Positions 33,606-41,625 of a stretch of DNA of 64,000 nt are shown in pieces. The notes below the pieces were generated by a model. It saw only the letters and a list, made by a program, of their open reading frames with translations, ran no database searches and was not told the origin of the DNA. Source of the DNA: Natronoarchaeum rubrum. Lineage in GTDB: Archaea; Halobacteriota; Halobacteria; Halobacteriales; Natronoarchaeaceae. The stretch lies in the NCBI RefSeq assembly GCF_024494695.1, contig NZ_JANHDP010000006.1:186001-250000 (forward strand), given 5' to 3'. Made by a program: the position numbers and the translations under genes. How positions within the stretch are numbered: position 1 is the stretch's first letter; every line of letters starts with the position of its first letter.

Positions 33606-34280
33606 ATGGTCGACTTTCAGCAGCGCGACACCCGGCGTGACCTGCGAAACGGCGGCGATGACGACGACGCCGAAGCGGCGTCCGACGGGGAGACCGGAGA
33701 CGCCGCCGACGAACCGGCGTCTCACGACGCGGACGCCGACGACGACGAACTCCACGACGCAGACGAGCCCGACGAACTCGACCCGGACGCGCTCGGCACC
33801 GCGGTCGTAACCGTCTCCTCGGAGCGGTCGCTCTCGGACGACCCGGCGGGCGACGCCGTCGTCGAGGGGATGGAGGCGGCCGGCCACGAGATCGTCACCC
33901 GCGAGCTGATCGAGGACAAGTACGACAACATCCAGCAGGCGATCAACCGGCTGGCCGACCGGGGCGACGTCGACGTCGTGGTCGCGACCGGCGGGACGGG
34001 GATCACGCCCGACGACGTGACGATCGAGGCCGTCGAGCCGCTGTTCGACAAGGAGCTGCCGGGCTTCGGCGAGCTGTTCCGCCTGCTATCGTACGACGAG
34101 GTCGCGACGAAAGTGGTCGCGACGCGCGCGACGGCCGGCATCGTCACGGACGTGCCGGTGTTCTGCATGCCGGGTAGCGAACGCGCAGCGCGCCTCGGAA
34201 CCGAGAGCATCGTCGTCGAGGAGGCCGGCCACCTCGCGGGGCTGGCGTGCGCGGGCGACCCTGACAAGCATCCACGGTAA
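33606..34280 (+). CDS. moaB: MoaB/MogA family molybdenum cofactor protein with acidic N-terminal extension
   Basis: 224 residues. The conserved core runs from about residue 63: LGTAVVTVSSERSLSDDPAGDAVVEGMEAAGHEIV, VVVATGGTGITPDDVTIEAVEPLF, GFGELFRLLSYDEVATKVVATRATAGIVTDVPVFCMPGSERAARLG, all diagnostic of molybdopterin adenylyltransferase-type proteins. A conserved MVDFQQRDTRRDL start precedes about 45 highly acidic residues, an extension beyond the usual 160-190. No other moa genes are in the window. It sits back-to-back with the truncated dehydrogenase. Confidence 0.9.
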   Translation: MVDFQQRDTRRDLRNGGDDDDAEAASDGETGDAADEPASHDADADDDELHDADEPDELDPDALGTAVVTVSSERSLSDDPAGDAVVEGMEAAGHEIVTRELIEDKYDNIQQAINRLADRGDVDVVVATGGTGITPDDVTIEAVEPLFDKELPGFGELFRLLSYDEVATKVVATRATAGIVTDVPVFCMPGSERAARLGTESIVVEEAGHLAGLACAGDPDKHPR

Positions 34281-34576
34281 CCGAGCGATCGTCGTCGTTT
34301 CAAGACCGTTTACGCGCGCCGAAGCGTCGTTTTCGACGGGTCTCATCGTGTGTGATCGACCGGTGTTGCCGAACCGAGCCGCCGCCGCTCGCGACTCGTC
34401 ATCGATAGGACGTTCGAGGTGCTGAATTAACCGTTCAAAGCCGGCTCGAAACTGTCGGTTCTGAGCGACGGAAAATATGACCGCTCACCGCTATTTCAAC
34501 CGGTTTTGAAGCGTCGTAAACGTCGTCAAACGTCTCCGGGCCTTACATGACAAGCGCAGAAAGCAACGACTGCGTC
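34281..34576. other. Upstream region of the Tat-exported repeat protein
   Basis: 296 bp without a gene. Features seen: an AT-rich GAAAATATGAC (about 34470) and CTATTTCAACC (about 34490), either of which could be a TATA box, followed by a short tandem series of CGTCGTAAA, CGTCGTCAAA and CGTCTCC (34512-34537) just before the start codons. The repeated AAACGTC units resemble those before the gene at 4321. Confidence 0.4.
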
Positions 34577-35521
34577 ATGTCAGAACGCACCCGACGTTCG
34601 GTGTTGAAGGCTGCAGGCGCATCGCTTGCCGCGACCACCGTCGCCGCGGGCGCGGGAGCGGCCGCATCCGACAGCGAGTGGGCGGTCGCCGAGACCCCCG
34701 TCGACGGTGCCCTCCACGACGTGCAGTACACCGCGCGCGGCGCCCACGCGGTGGGCGGCGGCGGCGTCGTGCTTCGCCGGACCGACAGAGGGTGGCGCAA
34801 GCTGCTCGACGGCGGCCCCACCGGCAACGGAAACAACCTCTACGGCGCGGCCGCGACGGACGACGGGAAACGCCTCTGGTTCGTCGGTGCCAGCGGCGCG
34901 ATCGGCGAGTACGACGTCGAGACGGGCAACCTGGAGGACCGCTCGGCGCCGATGGACGTCACGAACAACTTCAACGACGTCGCGGTCGTCGGATCGGCCG
35001 GCGACGCCGAGGTGTACGTCGCCGGCGACTCGGGCAAGATCTACTACAGCTTCGCGAACGGCGAGGAAGGCACCTGGGACTACGTCACGCCCGGGAGCGG
35101 ATCGGCGCTGCCCGCGATCGAGACGTTCGGCGCGCGCTCGGCCCACGCGATCGACACGAACGGGCGCGTGTTCGAGACGACCGACGGCGTCACCTGGGAG
35201 CCGATCGGCATCGAGGACGCCGACGTGACGTTCTACGGGCTCGACAGCGACGGCCGATCGGACGTGACGGTCAGCGGCGGCAACGCCAGCGTGTTCGAGT
35301 GGAACGGAAGCCGGTGGACCTCCGAGAGCCTCAGCGACGCCGATCTGCTCGACGTCGAGACGGCGGGCGGCGACGGCGTCGCGGTCGGCGGCGGCGGCAC
35401 TATCTTCGAGCAGTCCGGCGGGCGCTGGTCGCTGGTAGACACCCCGACCGGCGCGAACCTGAAGGCGGTCGCCGGTGACGATGTCGCGGTCGGTGCCGGC
35501 GGCGTCGTTCTGGAGCGATAA
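34577..35521 (+). CDS. Tat-exported beta-propeller/BNR-like repeat protein
   Basis: 314 residues from the ATG at 34577; a second in-frame ATG ten codons upstream (34547) is an alternative. MSERTRRSVLKAAGASLAATTVAAGAGAAA is a Tat signal peptide with the twin arginine. The mature part is a series of short beta repeats of roughly 45 residues ending in WRKL/VGGGG or FVGASGAIGEYDVETGN and TDNGRVFETTDGVTWEP-like units, consistent with a beta-propeller (photosystem-stability-factor/sialidase-like repeats). No catalytic motif or cysteine. Such proteins are common extracellular scaffolds in haloarchaea. A T6 tract lies 53 bp downstream. Confidence 0.8.
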   Translation: MSERTRRSVLKAAGASLAATTVAAGAGAAASDSEWAVAETPVDGALHDVQYTARGAHAVGGGGVVLRRTDRGWRKLLDGGPTGNGNNLYGAAATDDGKRLWFVGASGAIGEYDVETGNLEDRSAPMDVTNNFNDVAVVGSAGDAEVYVAGDSGKIYYSFANGEEGTWDYVTPGSGSALPAIETFGARSAHAIDTNGRVFETTDGVTWEPIGIEDADVTFYGLDSDGRSDVTVSGGNASVFEWNGSRWTSESLSDADLLDVETAGGDGVAVGGGGTIFEQSGGRWSLVDTPTGANLKAVAGDDVAVGAGGVVLER

Positions 35522-35581
35522 GCGCCCGACGACAACCGGTCCCCTGACCGCGGCCTAATCTTTTAGACCGGGAGCTTTTTT

Positions 35582-35599
35582 GGGGTACTGACGTACTCC
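35582..35599 (+). promoter_or_regulatory. Hairpin near the predicted 5' end of a small-protein transcript
   Basis: GGGGTAC-TGAC-GTACTCC can fold into a seven-base-pair stem (one G-T pair). It follows a CTAATCTTTTAGA TATA-like element and a T6 tract (35575-35580) and precedes two small coupled ORFs. It could be a 5' structured leader or the end of the previous transcript. Confidence 0.35.
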
Positions 35600-35606
35600 G
35601 GGGCAG

Positions 35607-35684
35607 ATGTACGTCGATGAGGAGTCTCCTGAGGGGATCGTAGGGGGAACGAACCGAACGGCGGCGCGGGGTGTTGGTCGATGA
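35607..35684 (+). CDS. Possible 25-residue leader ORF
   Basis: Starts ATG TAC GTC, reads MYVDEESPEGIVGG and ends in a TGA overlapping the ATG of the 46-residue ORF (ATGA, 35681-35684). It has no recognisable domain. It may be a leader peptide providing translation coupling, or not be expressed. Confidence 0.3.
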   Translation: MYVDEESPEGIVGGTNRTAARGVGR

Positions 35685-35821
35685 GCGAGCCCGGGCTCTC
35701 GGACGAGGACCGCGAGCGGATCGAACAGTTCCTCGATACGCCGGCCTACGAGCGCGACCCCGAGCAGCTGACGCCCGGGGAGCGCGACGACGAAGAGAAA
35801 GACGACGAGAGCGGCGACTAG
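35681..35821 (+). CDS. Small acidic protein, 46 residues
   Basis: MSEPGLSDEDRERIEQFLDTP then AYERDPEQLTPGERDDEEKDDESGD: a short amphipathic helix (DEDRERIEQFLDTPAYERDPEQL) followed by a highly acidic tail. Proteins of this form (a short helix beginning near DRERIEQFL then a negative tail) recur in haloarchaea. It is too short for a confident family assignment and lies between a Tat protein and the HtpX-like protease. Confidence 0.55.
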   Translation: MSEPGLSDEDRERIEQFLDTPAYERDPEQLTPGERDDEEKDDESGD

Positions 35822-35897
35822 TCGATCACCGATTCGCGTGCGGTTAGCGAGGCCCTTTTGTTCCTGCGGACGGTCGCGAAAGGTAGCTGTGGCTCGG

Positions 35898-36944
35898 ATG
35901 AGTTGGACGCGCGATCGGGGGTTGGTTGTCCGGATAGCACTCTCGTTTGCAGTGCTGTCGGCCATCACCGGCGTGTTCGCCCTCTCTATCGCAAGCATGG
36001 CGAGGCTCGTAACGCTCGTCCTGCTCGGCGGCGTCCAGAACGATGTCGTCGGTGCCGTCCTATCGTATCGCCCGCGGGGACTGTCGCCGTGGCTCACGAT
36101 CGCTCTCCCCGCGATGCTCACCGTCGGGCTCTTCGCAGGACTCGTGGCGCTCGATCGCTGGCGTCGAGGGCTACTCCGTCGTCGGTTCGAGGCGGGGTTA
36201 CGGGACCCGCCGGACGACGTCGAACGCGCGCTCGCGAACATCTCCCAGATCGCGAACGTCCCGACGCCGACGGTGCGGGTCGCCGAGACCGCAGTTCCGA
36301 CGGCGTTCACGACGGGCGCTCGACCCGGCTCGGCCCGGATCACGGTTACGAGAGGGCTGCTCGAACGGCTGAGCGACGAGGAGCTCAGAGCCGTACTGGC
36401 ACACGAGCTAAGTCACATCAAGAACCGCGACGTGAGCGCGATGACGGTCGCGATGGCACCCGTCGTCGTCGCTGAGGGGCTCTGGACGATCGCGACGGAA
36501 GACGAACGATCGGATCGGCGCTCGGCGGACGGGCGCGCGTCCCGAACCCCCGGGCGATTCAACGGTGTTTTGTCGGCGATCCTCGGCGTCACCGCGGGCC
36601 TGTTCTGGATCGCCGCTCGGCTGGCGACGGCGCGGTTGGCGCGGTACCGAGAACTCGCCGCCGACAGGGGCGCTGCGGCCGTCACCGGCGAGCCGTCGTC
36701 GGTCGCCGCGACCCTCCAGCGGCTCGACGGCGGCCCGGCCGCGACCGACCTCCGCGCCGTCGGGGTCGAAGCGTTCGCCGTCGCCCCGCTTTCGGAGGGC
36801 CCGAACTCGTGGGCGACGGGCTGGGAGACGCCGATGGCACTGCTGCCCGAGACCGTACGGAAGCGGCTGGCACCGGCGTTTCGATACCATCCGGAGATGG
36901 AAGCCCGAATCCGGCAGCTGCAAGCGCTCGAAGGGGACTCGTAG
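35898..36944 (+). CDS. HtpX-like M48 family membrane metalloprotease
   Basis: 348 residues. Two helices at the N-terminus (VVRIALSFAVLSAITGVFALSIA and WLTIALPAMLTVGLFAGLVAL) precede a soluble zincin domain with the zinc motif HELSH at residues 169-173 (LAHELSHIKNRDVSAMT), a later glutamate-bearing helix RELAADRGAAAVTGEPS and ARYRELAADRG, as in HtpX/Ste24 proteins that degrade misfolded membrane proteins. The ATG at 35898 is preferred over the GTG at 35838, which precedes a Cys-rich non-conserved stretch. Likely role: membrane protein quality control. Confidence 0.88.
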   Translation: MSWTRDRGLVVRIALSFAVLSAITGVFALSIASMARLVTLVLLGGVQNDVVGAVLSYRPRGLSPWLTIALPAMLTVGLFAGLVALDRWRRGLLRRRFEAGLRDPPDDVERALANISQIANVPTPTVRVAETAVPTAFTTGARPGSARITVTRGLLERLSDEELRAVLAHELSHIKNRDVSAMTVAMAPVVVAEGLWTIATEDERSDRRSADGRASRTPGRFNGVLSAILGVTAGLFWIAARLATARLARYRELAADRGAAAVTGEPSSVAATLQRLDGGPAATDLRAVGVEAFAVAPLSEGPNSWATGWETPMALLPETVRKRLAPAFRYHPEMEARIRQLQALEGDS

Positions 36945-36968
36945 AACCGCGACGGCAGAAGCGGATCG

Positions 36969-37292
36969 TTACTCCGCTGCCAGTTCTTCCGCGACGGCGT
37001 CGGCCCCGAGCAGTTCGGGGTCGACCGCGAGGTCGGTCTGGCTCGCGACGAAATCGGGCAGCGAGTTGCGGTCGTAGACGACCGCACGGATGTCGTCGTT
37101 GAGATCCTTCACGATCGGGATCGCGGTCGCCTGACCGACGTCGGTCAGCACGAACAGGTCGGCGTCGTGGGCGCCCGCCTCTTCGAGCTTCGGGCGCGTG
37201 GCGACGTCCTCGATCGGCGTCACGTCGACGCCGTTCTCGCCGAGTCGCTCGCCGAGGTCGTCCGCGTCGGGGCCGGCGAGGATGGCCTTCAT
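36969..37292 (-). CDS. DUF7126 family protein resembling an RCK/TrkA-N nucleotide-binding half
   Basis: 107 residues. [81 protein letters not shown] reads like the N-terminal Rossmann fold of RCK/TrkA proteins (GPDADDLG with a shortened glycine loop, an acidic residue at the end of the second strand, DADLFVLTD on strand four, and ELLGADAVAEEL at the end). It is a haloarchaeal protein often given as CTP synthetase-like or DUF7126. Its ATG overlaps the guaAb stop by one base, so it belongs to the pyrG-guaAb operon. Confidence 0.7.
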   Translation of the reverse strand: MKAILAGPDADDLGERLGENGVDVTPIEDVATRPKLEEAGAHDADLFVLTDVGQATAIPIVKDLNDDIRAVVYDRNSLPDFVASQTDLAVDPELLGADAVAEELAAE

Positions 37293-38209
37293 CACTCGTA
37301 CTCGATGGTCGCGGGCGGTTTGTGGGTGACGTCGTAGACGACCCGCGCGACGTTCTCGTGAGAGCCGGTAATCCGCGACTGGATGCGCTGGAGCGTCTCC
37401 CAGTCGATCTCCTGGGCGCGGGCGGTCATCCCGTCGCGCGATTCGACCGAGCGCACGGAGACGACCCAGCCGTGGACGCGGTTGTCGCCCTTGACGCCGG
37501 TGGCCTTCCCGATGACGGCCGCGAGCGCCTGCCACGGCTCGTACTCCTCGAGTTCCTCCTCGACGACGTGGTTAGCCTCGCGGGCGACCTCGAGTTTCTC
37601 CTCGGTGACGGGCCCGATGATCCGCACCGCGAGCCCCGGGCCGGGGAACGGCATCCGCTCGGCGATGATCTCTTCGAGGTCGAGCTCGCGGGCGACCTCG
37701 CGGACCTCGTCCTTGTAGAGGTCGCGCATCGGCTCGACGATGCCGTCGAAGTCGATGCGTTCGGGCAAGCCGCCGACGTTGTGGTGGGACTTGATCGTCC
37801 CTTCGGACTCGATGCGGTCGGGGTAGATCGTCCCCTGAACGAGGTAGTCGGCGTCGACCTCGCGGGCGACGGTCTCGAACTCCCGGATGAACTGCTCGCC
37901 GATGATGTGGCGCTTCTCCTCGGGGTCGGTGACGCCCTCCAGCTCGTCGAGGAACCGGTCTTTGGCGTCGACGATCCGCAGGCTCTCCATGTAGTCGAAC
38001 GTCTCGCGGATCTCCTCGGTCTCGCCCTTGCGCATGAGGCCGGTGTCGACGTACACCGCGGTCAGCTGGGTGCCGATGGCCTCGTAGGCCAGCGCGGCGG
38101 CCGTCGAAGAGTCGACGCCGCCCGAAAGGCCGATCACGGCGTTGGCGTCGCCGACTTCCTCGGCGATCTCGTCGATCTTCTCGGGGATGAAGGAGTCGAC
38201 GTCGACCAT
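37292..38209 (-). CDS. guaAb: GMP synthase (glutamine-hydrolyzing), subunit B (ATP-pyrophosphatase/dimerisation)
   Basis: Converts XMP to GMP; in archaea this ATP-PPase subunit partners with a separate glutamine amidotransferase. 305 residues with the PP-loop SGGVDSS (29-35), HNVGGLPER, the conserved [23 protein letters not shown] and dimerisation domain [29 protein letters not shown], the expected C-terminus. No GATase gene is adjacent; it must lie elsewhere. The gene is flanked by pyrG and the DUF7126 gene with one-base start/stop overlaps at both junctions. Confidence 0.95.
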   Translation of the reverse strand: MVDVDSFIPEKIDEIAEEVGDANAVIGLSGGVDSSTAAALAYEAIGTQLTAVYVDTGLMRKGETEEIRETFDYMESLRIVDAKDRFLDELEGVTDPEEKRHIIGEQFIREFETVAREVDADYLVQGTIYPDRIESEGTIKSHHNVGGLPERIDFDGIVEPMRDLYKDEVREVARELDLEEIIAERMPFPGPGLAVRIIGPVTEEKLEVAREANHVVEEELEEYEPWQALAAVIGKATGVKGDNRVHGWVVSVRSVESRDGMTARAQEIDWETLQRIQSRITGSHENVARVVYDVTHKPPATIEYE

Positions 38210-39873
38210 CAGACCTCCACCTCCTTGTGGTCCTCGACCGCTCCGTCGACGCCGGTCAGGTCGAGCACCGCGTCGAGGAAGCCGACGAACGGCGGGCTCG
38301 CGCGGGTCGGTCGCGACCGGAACTCGGGGTGGAACTGCGTCCCGAGGAAGTAGGGGTGGTCGTCGAGTTCGACGATCTCCATCCGGTTGTTGGACTTGCC
38401 GGAGAAGACGAGGCCCGCCTCCTCCAGTCGCTCGATGTACTCGGGGTTGACCTCGTAGCGGTGGCGGTGGCGCTCGGTGCAGGACGTCGACCCGTACACC
38501 TCGTGGGCGAGAGTCCCGGTCTCGATGTCGGTCTCGTGGGCGCCCAGCCGCATCGTCCCGCCCATGTCCTCGACCTCGTACTGCTCGGGCAGGATGTCGA
38601 TGACGGGGTAGGGAGTGTCCTCGTTGATCTCGGCGGAGTGGGCGTCCTCGAGACCCAGCACGTTGCGGGCGTACTCGACGACGGCCATCTGGAAGCCGAG
38701 ACAGAGCCCGAGGTAGGGCACCTCGTTCTCGCGGGCGTACCGGACGGCCTCGATCTTGCCCTCGGTGCCGCGCGAGCCGAAGCCGCCGGGGACGACGATC
38801 CCGTCGACGTCGTCGAGCTGGCCGTCGTGACCGCCGGCGAGCTCCTCGGAGTGGATCCACGTCGTTTCGACGTCGACGCCGGCTTCGAGGCCAGCGTGCT
38901 TGAGCGACTCGTGGATCGACATGTAGGCGTCTTCGAGACCGTACTTTCCGACCAGCGCGATCTCGACTTCGCCGGTGCGCTCCTTGGTGACGAGGTCGCG
39001 CCAGTCGTTGTCGCGCTCGCTCTTGGGGAGCGCGTCGTCGGCGAGGTCGAGGCGTTCCATCACGTACTCGTCGAGGCCTTCCTCCTCGACGACCAGCGGG
39101 ACGTGATACACGTCCTCGACGTCGGGGTTCGAGAACACGGCGTCGGTCGGCACGTCACAGAACAGCGCGATCTTCTCCTTCGTTTCGGGGTCGAGGTGGT
39201 CGTCGCAGCGCCCGACGAGGATGTCGGGCTGGAGCCCGATCGAGCGCAGCTCCTTGACGCTGTGCTGGGTGGGCTTGGTCTTCTGTTCGCCGTTCTTCGA
39301 GTAGGGGACGAGCGTGACGTGGGTAAAGAGAATGTCGCCCTCGTCTTCCTCGTGGGCGAACTGGCGGAGCGCTTCGAGGTACGGCATCCCCTCGATGTCG
39401 CCGACGGTGCCGCCGACCTCGATGAGACAGACGTCGGTGCCCTCGGCGGCCTCGCGGATGCGCCGCTTGATGTCGTTGGTGATGTGGGGGATGATCTGGA
39501 CCGTCTTACCCAGGTAGTCGCCCGAGCGCTCCTTCTCGATGACGTGCTGGTAGGTCTTGCCCGTCGTGATGTTGTGATCGAAGGTCATGTCCTCGTCGAG
39601 GAACCGCTCGTAGTTCCCCAGGTCGAGGTCGACCTCGCCGCCGTCCTTGAGGACGTACACTTCCCCGTGCTGGTAGGGGTTCATCGTCCCGGCGTCGACG
39701 TTGAGATACGGGTCGATCTTGACCGCGGTCACGTCGAACCCGGCGTTCTTGAGGAGTCGGCCGGTGCTGGCGGCCGTGATCCCCTTGCCGAGTCCTGACA
39801 TCACGCCCCCGGTGACGAAAATGAACTTGTTCCCGAGGGTCGGGTCGTAGTCGGTGTCCGATTCGGTCGGCAT
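38209..39873 (-). CDS. pyrG: CTP synthase (glutamine-hydrolyzing)
   Basis: Makes CTP from UTP, ATP and glutamine. The 554-residue protein has the N-terminal synthetase domain [63 protein letters not shown] segments and the C-terminal type 1 glutaminase with [17 protein letters not shown] (nucleophile Cys), and [15 protein letters not shown] with the His/Glu partners. The start at 39873 ([16 protein letters not shown]) is chosen because the longer frame is unconserved. Its stop overlaps the guaAb start (TGATG). Confidence 0.96.
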   Translation of the reverse strand: MPTESDTDYDPTLGNKFIFVTGGVMSGLGKGITAASTGRLLKNAGFDVTAVKIDPYLNVDAGTMNPYQHGEVYVLKDGGEVDLDLGNYERFLDEDMTFDHNITTGKTYQHVIEKERSGDYLGKTVQIIPHITNDIKRRIREAAEGTDVCLIEVGGTVGDIEGMPYLEALRQFAHEEDEGDILFTHVTLVPYSKNGEQKTKPTQHSVKELRSIGLQPDILVGRCDDHLDPETKEKIALFCDVPTDAVFSNPDVEDVYHVPLVVEEEGLDEYVMERLDLADDALPKSERDNDWRDLVTKERTGEVEIALVGKYGLEDAYMSIHESLKHAGLEAGVDVETTWIHSEELAGGHDGQLDDVDGIVVPGGFGSRGTEGKIEAVRYARENEVPYLGLCLGFQMAVVEYARNVLGLEDAHSAEINEDTPYPVIDILPEQYEVEDMGGTMRLGAHETDIETGTLAHEVYGSTSCTERHRHRYEVNPEYIERLEEAGLVFSGKSNNRMEIVELDDHPYFLGTQFHPEFRSRPTRASPPFVGFLDAVLDLTGVDGAVEDHKEVEV

Positions 39874-40084
39874 ACCGACTTTCCGCGAGCGTTCGTCAAA
39901 ACGATTTCGGAGAGCGCGCGGCGCGTGAAACGATGCCACGCGCGATCAGAACGTCGCACGGGGCGCTATCGTCGTAGACCGTGAGGGCCGCGGCGACGTC
40001 ACGTCGACTCGGCGGACGAGCGTACGGGGGACCGCTTCCGCCGCCCGAACGTTTACTACGGATAACTCGCTGTAGTTCGATAAC

Positions 40085-40183
40085 ATGAGGCGCGCAGGAC
40101 CGATCGGTCGAGCGGAGTCGCTCCGAGCGGCCGCGTCGCGATCGACGCTCTCCCGGCAGTTCCCCGGCCGCGTGGTACCGTGA
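40085..40183 (+). CDS. Possible 32-residue leader ORF before the first PAS protein
   Basis: An ATG-started ORF (MRRAGPIGRAESLRAAASRS...), basic and without known domain, whose TGA overlaps the GTG start of the PAS protein (GTGA, 40180-40183). A TTTACTACGGATAAC stretch lies about 30 bp before it, a possible promoter. It may only reflect the composition of the region. Confidence 0.3.
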   Translation: MRRAGPIGRAESLRAAASRSTLSRQFPGRVVP

Positions 40184-41625
40184 GCGCCGGGCGCGGGAGC
40201 GACCGGTCGCTCTCGGACGCGTTCGCGACGGCCGTCGACGCCGCGCCGGGAACGGTGTACCGGCGGGACGCCGACGGCGACCAGCCGATCCGGGCGGCGA
40301 GCGACGGGATCGCCGACCTGACGGGGTACGACGCCGACGCGCTGACGAGCGAGGGCCGGGGCTGGCTGGAACTCGTTCACCCCGACGACCGCGAGGACGT
40401 CCGCACGGCGGTCGCCGACGCCGACGACGAGGCCCGCGAGACGACCTACCGGATCGAGCGAGCGGACGGCGGCGTCCGGTTCGTCCGCGACCGGTTTCTC
40501 GCCGCGCCCGACGATTCGGCCGCGGTGGAGGGGGTCGCCCTCGACGTGACCGAGACCGAACGGCGGCGGCGCGAACTGGCCGACGACGCCGAGCTGCTGG
40601 AGACGATCTTCGAGCATATCCCGATCCACGTCTTCGTGAAGGACTGCGAGGGACGCCACGTCCACCGGAGCGACTACCTCGATTTTCCCGAGACCGTGAT
40701 CGGCAAGCGCGACATCGACGTCGACTTCATCAACGAGGAGTCGGCGCGGGCCGCCTACGAGGACGACATGCGGGTGATCGAGGCGGGCGAGACGGTGCTC
40801 GACCAGGAGGAACACTACCCGGCGGTCGGCGAGTGGGACCTCACCTCGAAGGTGCCGCTGTACGACGAGGACGGCGAGGTGATGGGCCTGCTCGGCGCCA
40901 CCAGACGGATCACCGAGCGCAAGCGCGCCGAGCAGGAGCTCCGGCGCAAGACCGAGCGGCTCGACAGCTTCGCCGACGTGGTCGCCAACGACATCCGGCA
41001 GCCGCTGAGCGAGGCCCAACGCCGCGCCCGGCAGGTCGACGATCCCGCCGCCGACGACGCGCACGTCGAGGCGGCCCGCGAGGCGATCCAGCGCGCGGGC
41101 GCCGTCGTCGACGACGTGCTCGCGCTCTCGCGCGACGGCGAGCTCTCGCTCGATCCCGAACCGGTGTCGCTTCGGGAGGTGGTCGACGACGCCTGGAACC
41201 GCGTGGCCGACGACGGGGACGCGCTCGCGGCGCCCGAGGACGTCGAACTCCGCGCCGACCGCCCGCACCTCCGGCGGGCGTTCGAGAACCTGTTCCGGCG
41301 CGGCGTAGCCCCGGCGGCCGTCGAGGCGATCGACGAGGGGTTCGCCGTCGAACTCGCCGGCTGGACGGACACCTCGCGAGAGCGGCCGACCGGGAGCGAT
41401 CCGCAGACGGCTGAGGCAGGACGGCGGAGCGACGGCGCCGGGCTCGAACTGGGGCTCGTCGAGGAGATCGTCACGGGCCACGGATGGTCGATCCGGGTGG
41501 CGAGCGGAGCGTCCCCGACGGACCCGACGCCCGAGGCCGCCGAGGCGCCGACCGACGGGACGCGAATCGAAGTCACGGGCATCGAACTGCGGGGACCGAC
41601 CGACGACACGGAGCGATCGGAATGA
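40180..41625 (+). CDS. PAS-domain histidine kinase-like protein lacking catalytic residues (pseudokinase)
   Basis: 481 residues. PAS 1 about 15-130 (TVYRRDADGDQPIRAAS..WLELVHPDDREDV), PAS 2 about 140-255 (IFEHIPIHVFVKDCEGRHVHRSDYLDFPETVIGK..SKVPLYDEDGEVMGLLGATRRITERKRAE), then a dimerisation helix FADVVANDIRQPLSEAQ where the phosphoacceptor position is N270 and not His (the paralogue has H276 in VVSHDIKNPL). The ATPase region is degenerate: FENLFRRGVAP replaces the N-box NAVQHG, the DxGxG box is missing, and GAGLELGLVEEIV replaces GTGFGLSIV. It heads an ATGA-overlapped pair with the intact kinase gene. Confidence 0.88.
   Translation: MSAGRGSDRSLSDAFATAVDAAPGTVYRRDADGDQPIRAASDGIADLTGYDADALTSEGRGWLELVHPDDREDVRTAVADADDEARETTYRIERADGGVRFVRDRFLAAPDDSAAVEGVALDVTETERRRRELADDAELLETIFEHIPIHVFVKDCEGRHVHRSDYLDFPETVIGKRDIDVDFINEESARAAYEDDMRVIEAGETVLDQEEHYPAVGEWDLTSKVPLYDEDGEVMGLLGATRRITERKRAEQELRRKTERLDSFADVVANDIRQPLSEAQRRARQVDDPAADDAHVEAAREAIQRAGAVVDDVLALSRDGELSLDPEPVSLREVVDDAWNRVADDGDALAAPEDVELRADRPHLRRAFENLFRRGVAPAAVEAIDEGFAVELAGWTDTSRERPTGSDPQTAEAGRRSDGAGLELGLVEEIVTGHGWSIRVASGASPTDPTPEAAEAPTDGTRIEVTGIELRGPTDDTERSE

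Noticed and set aside
38227..39798. 523-codon open frame on the plus strand
   Set aside because: Antisense to pyrG; Val/Asp-rich shadow.
39946..41481. 511-codon open frame on the minus strand
   Set aside because: Antisense to the PAS pseudokinase, whose PAS and kinase-like patterns match its intact paralogue.
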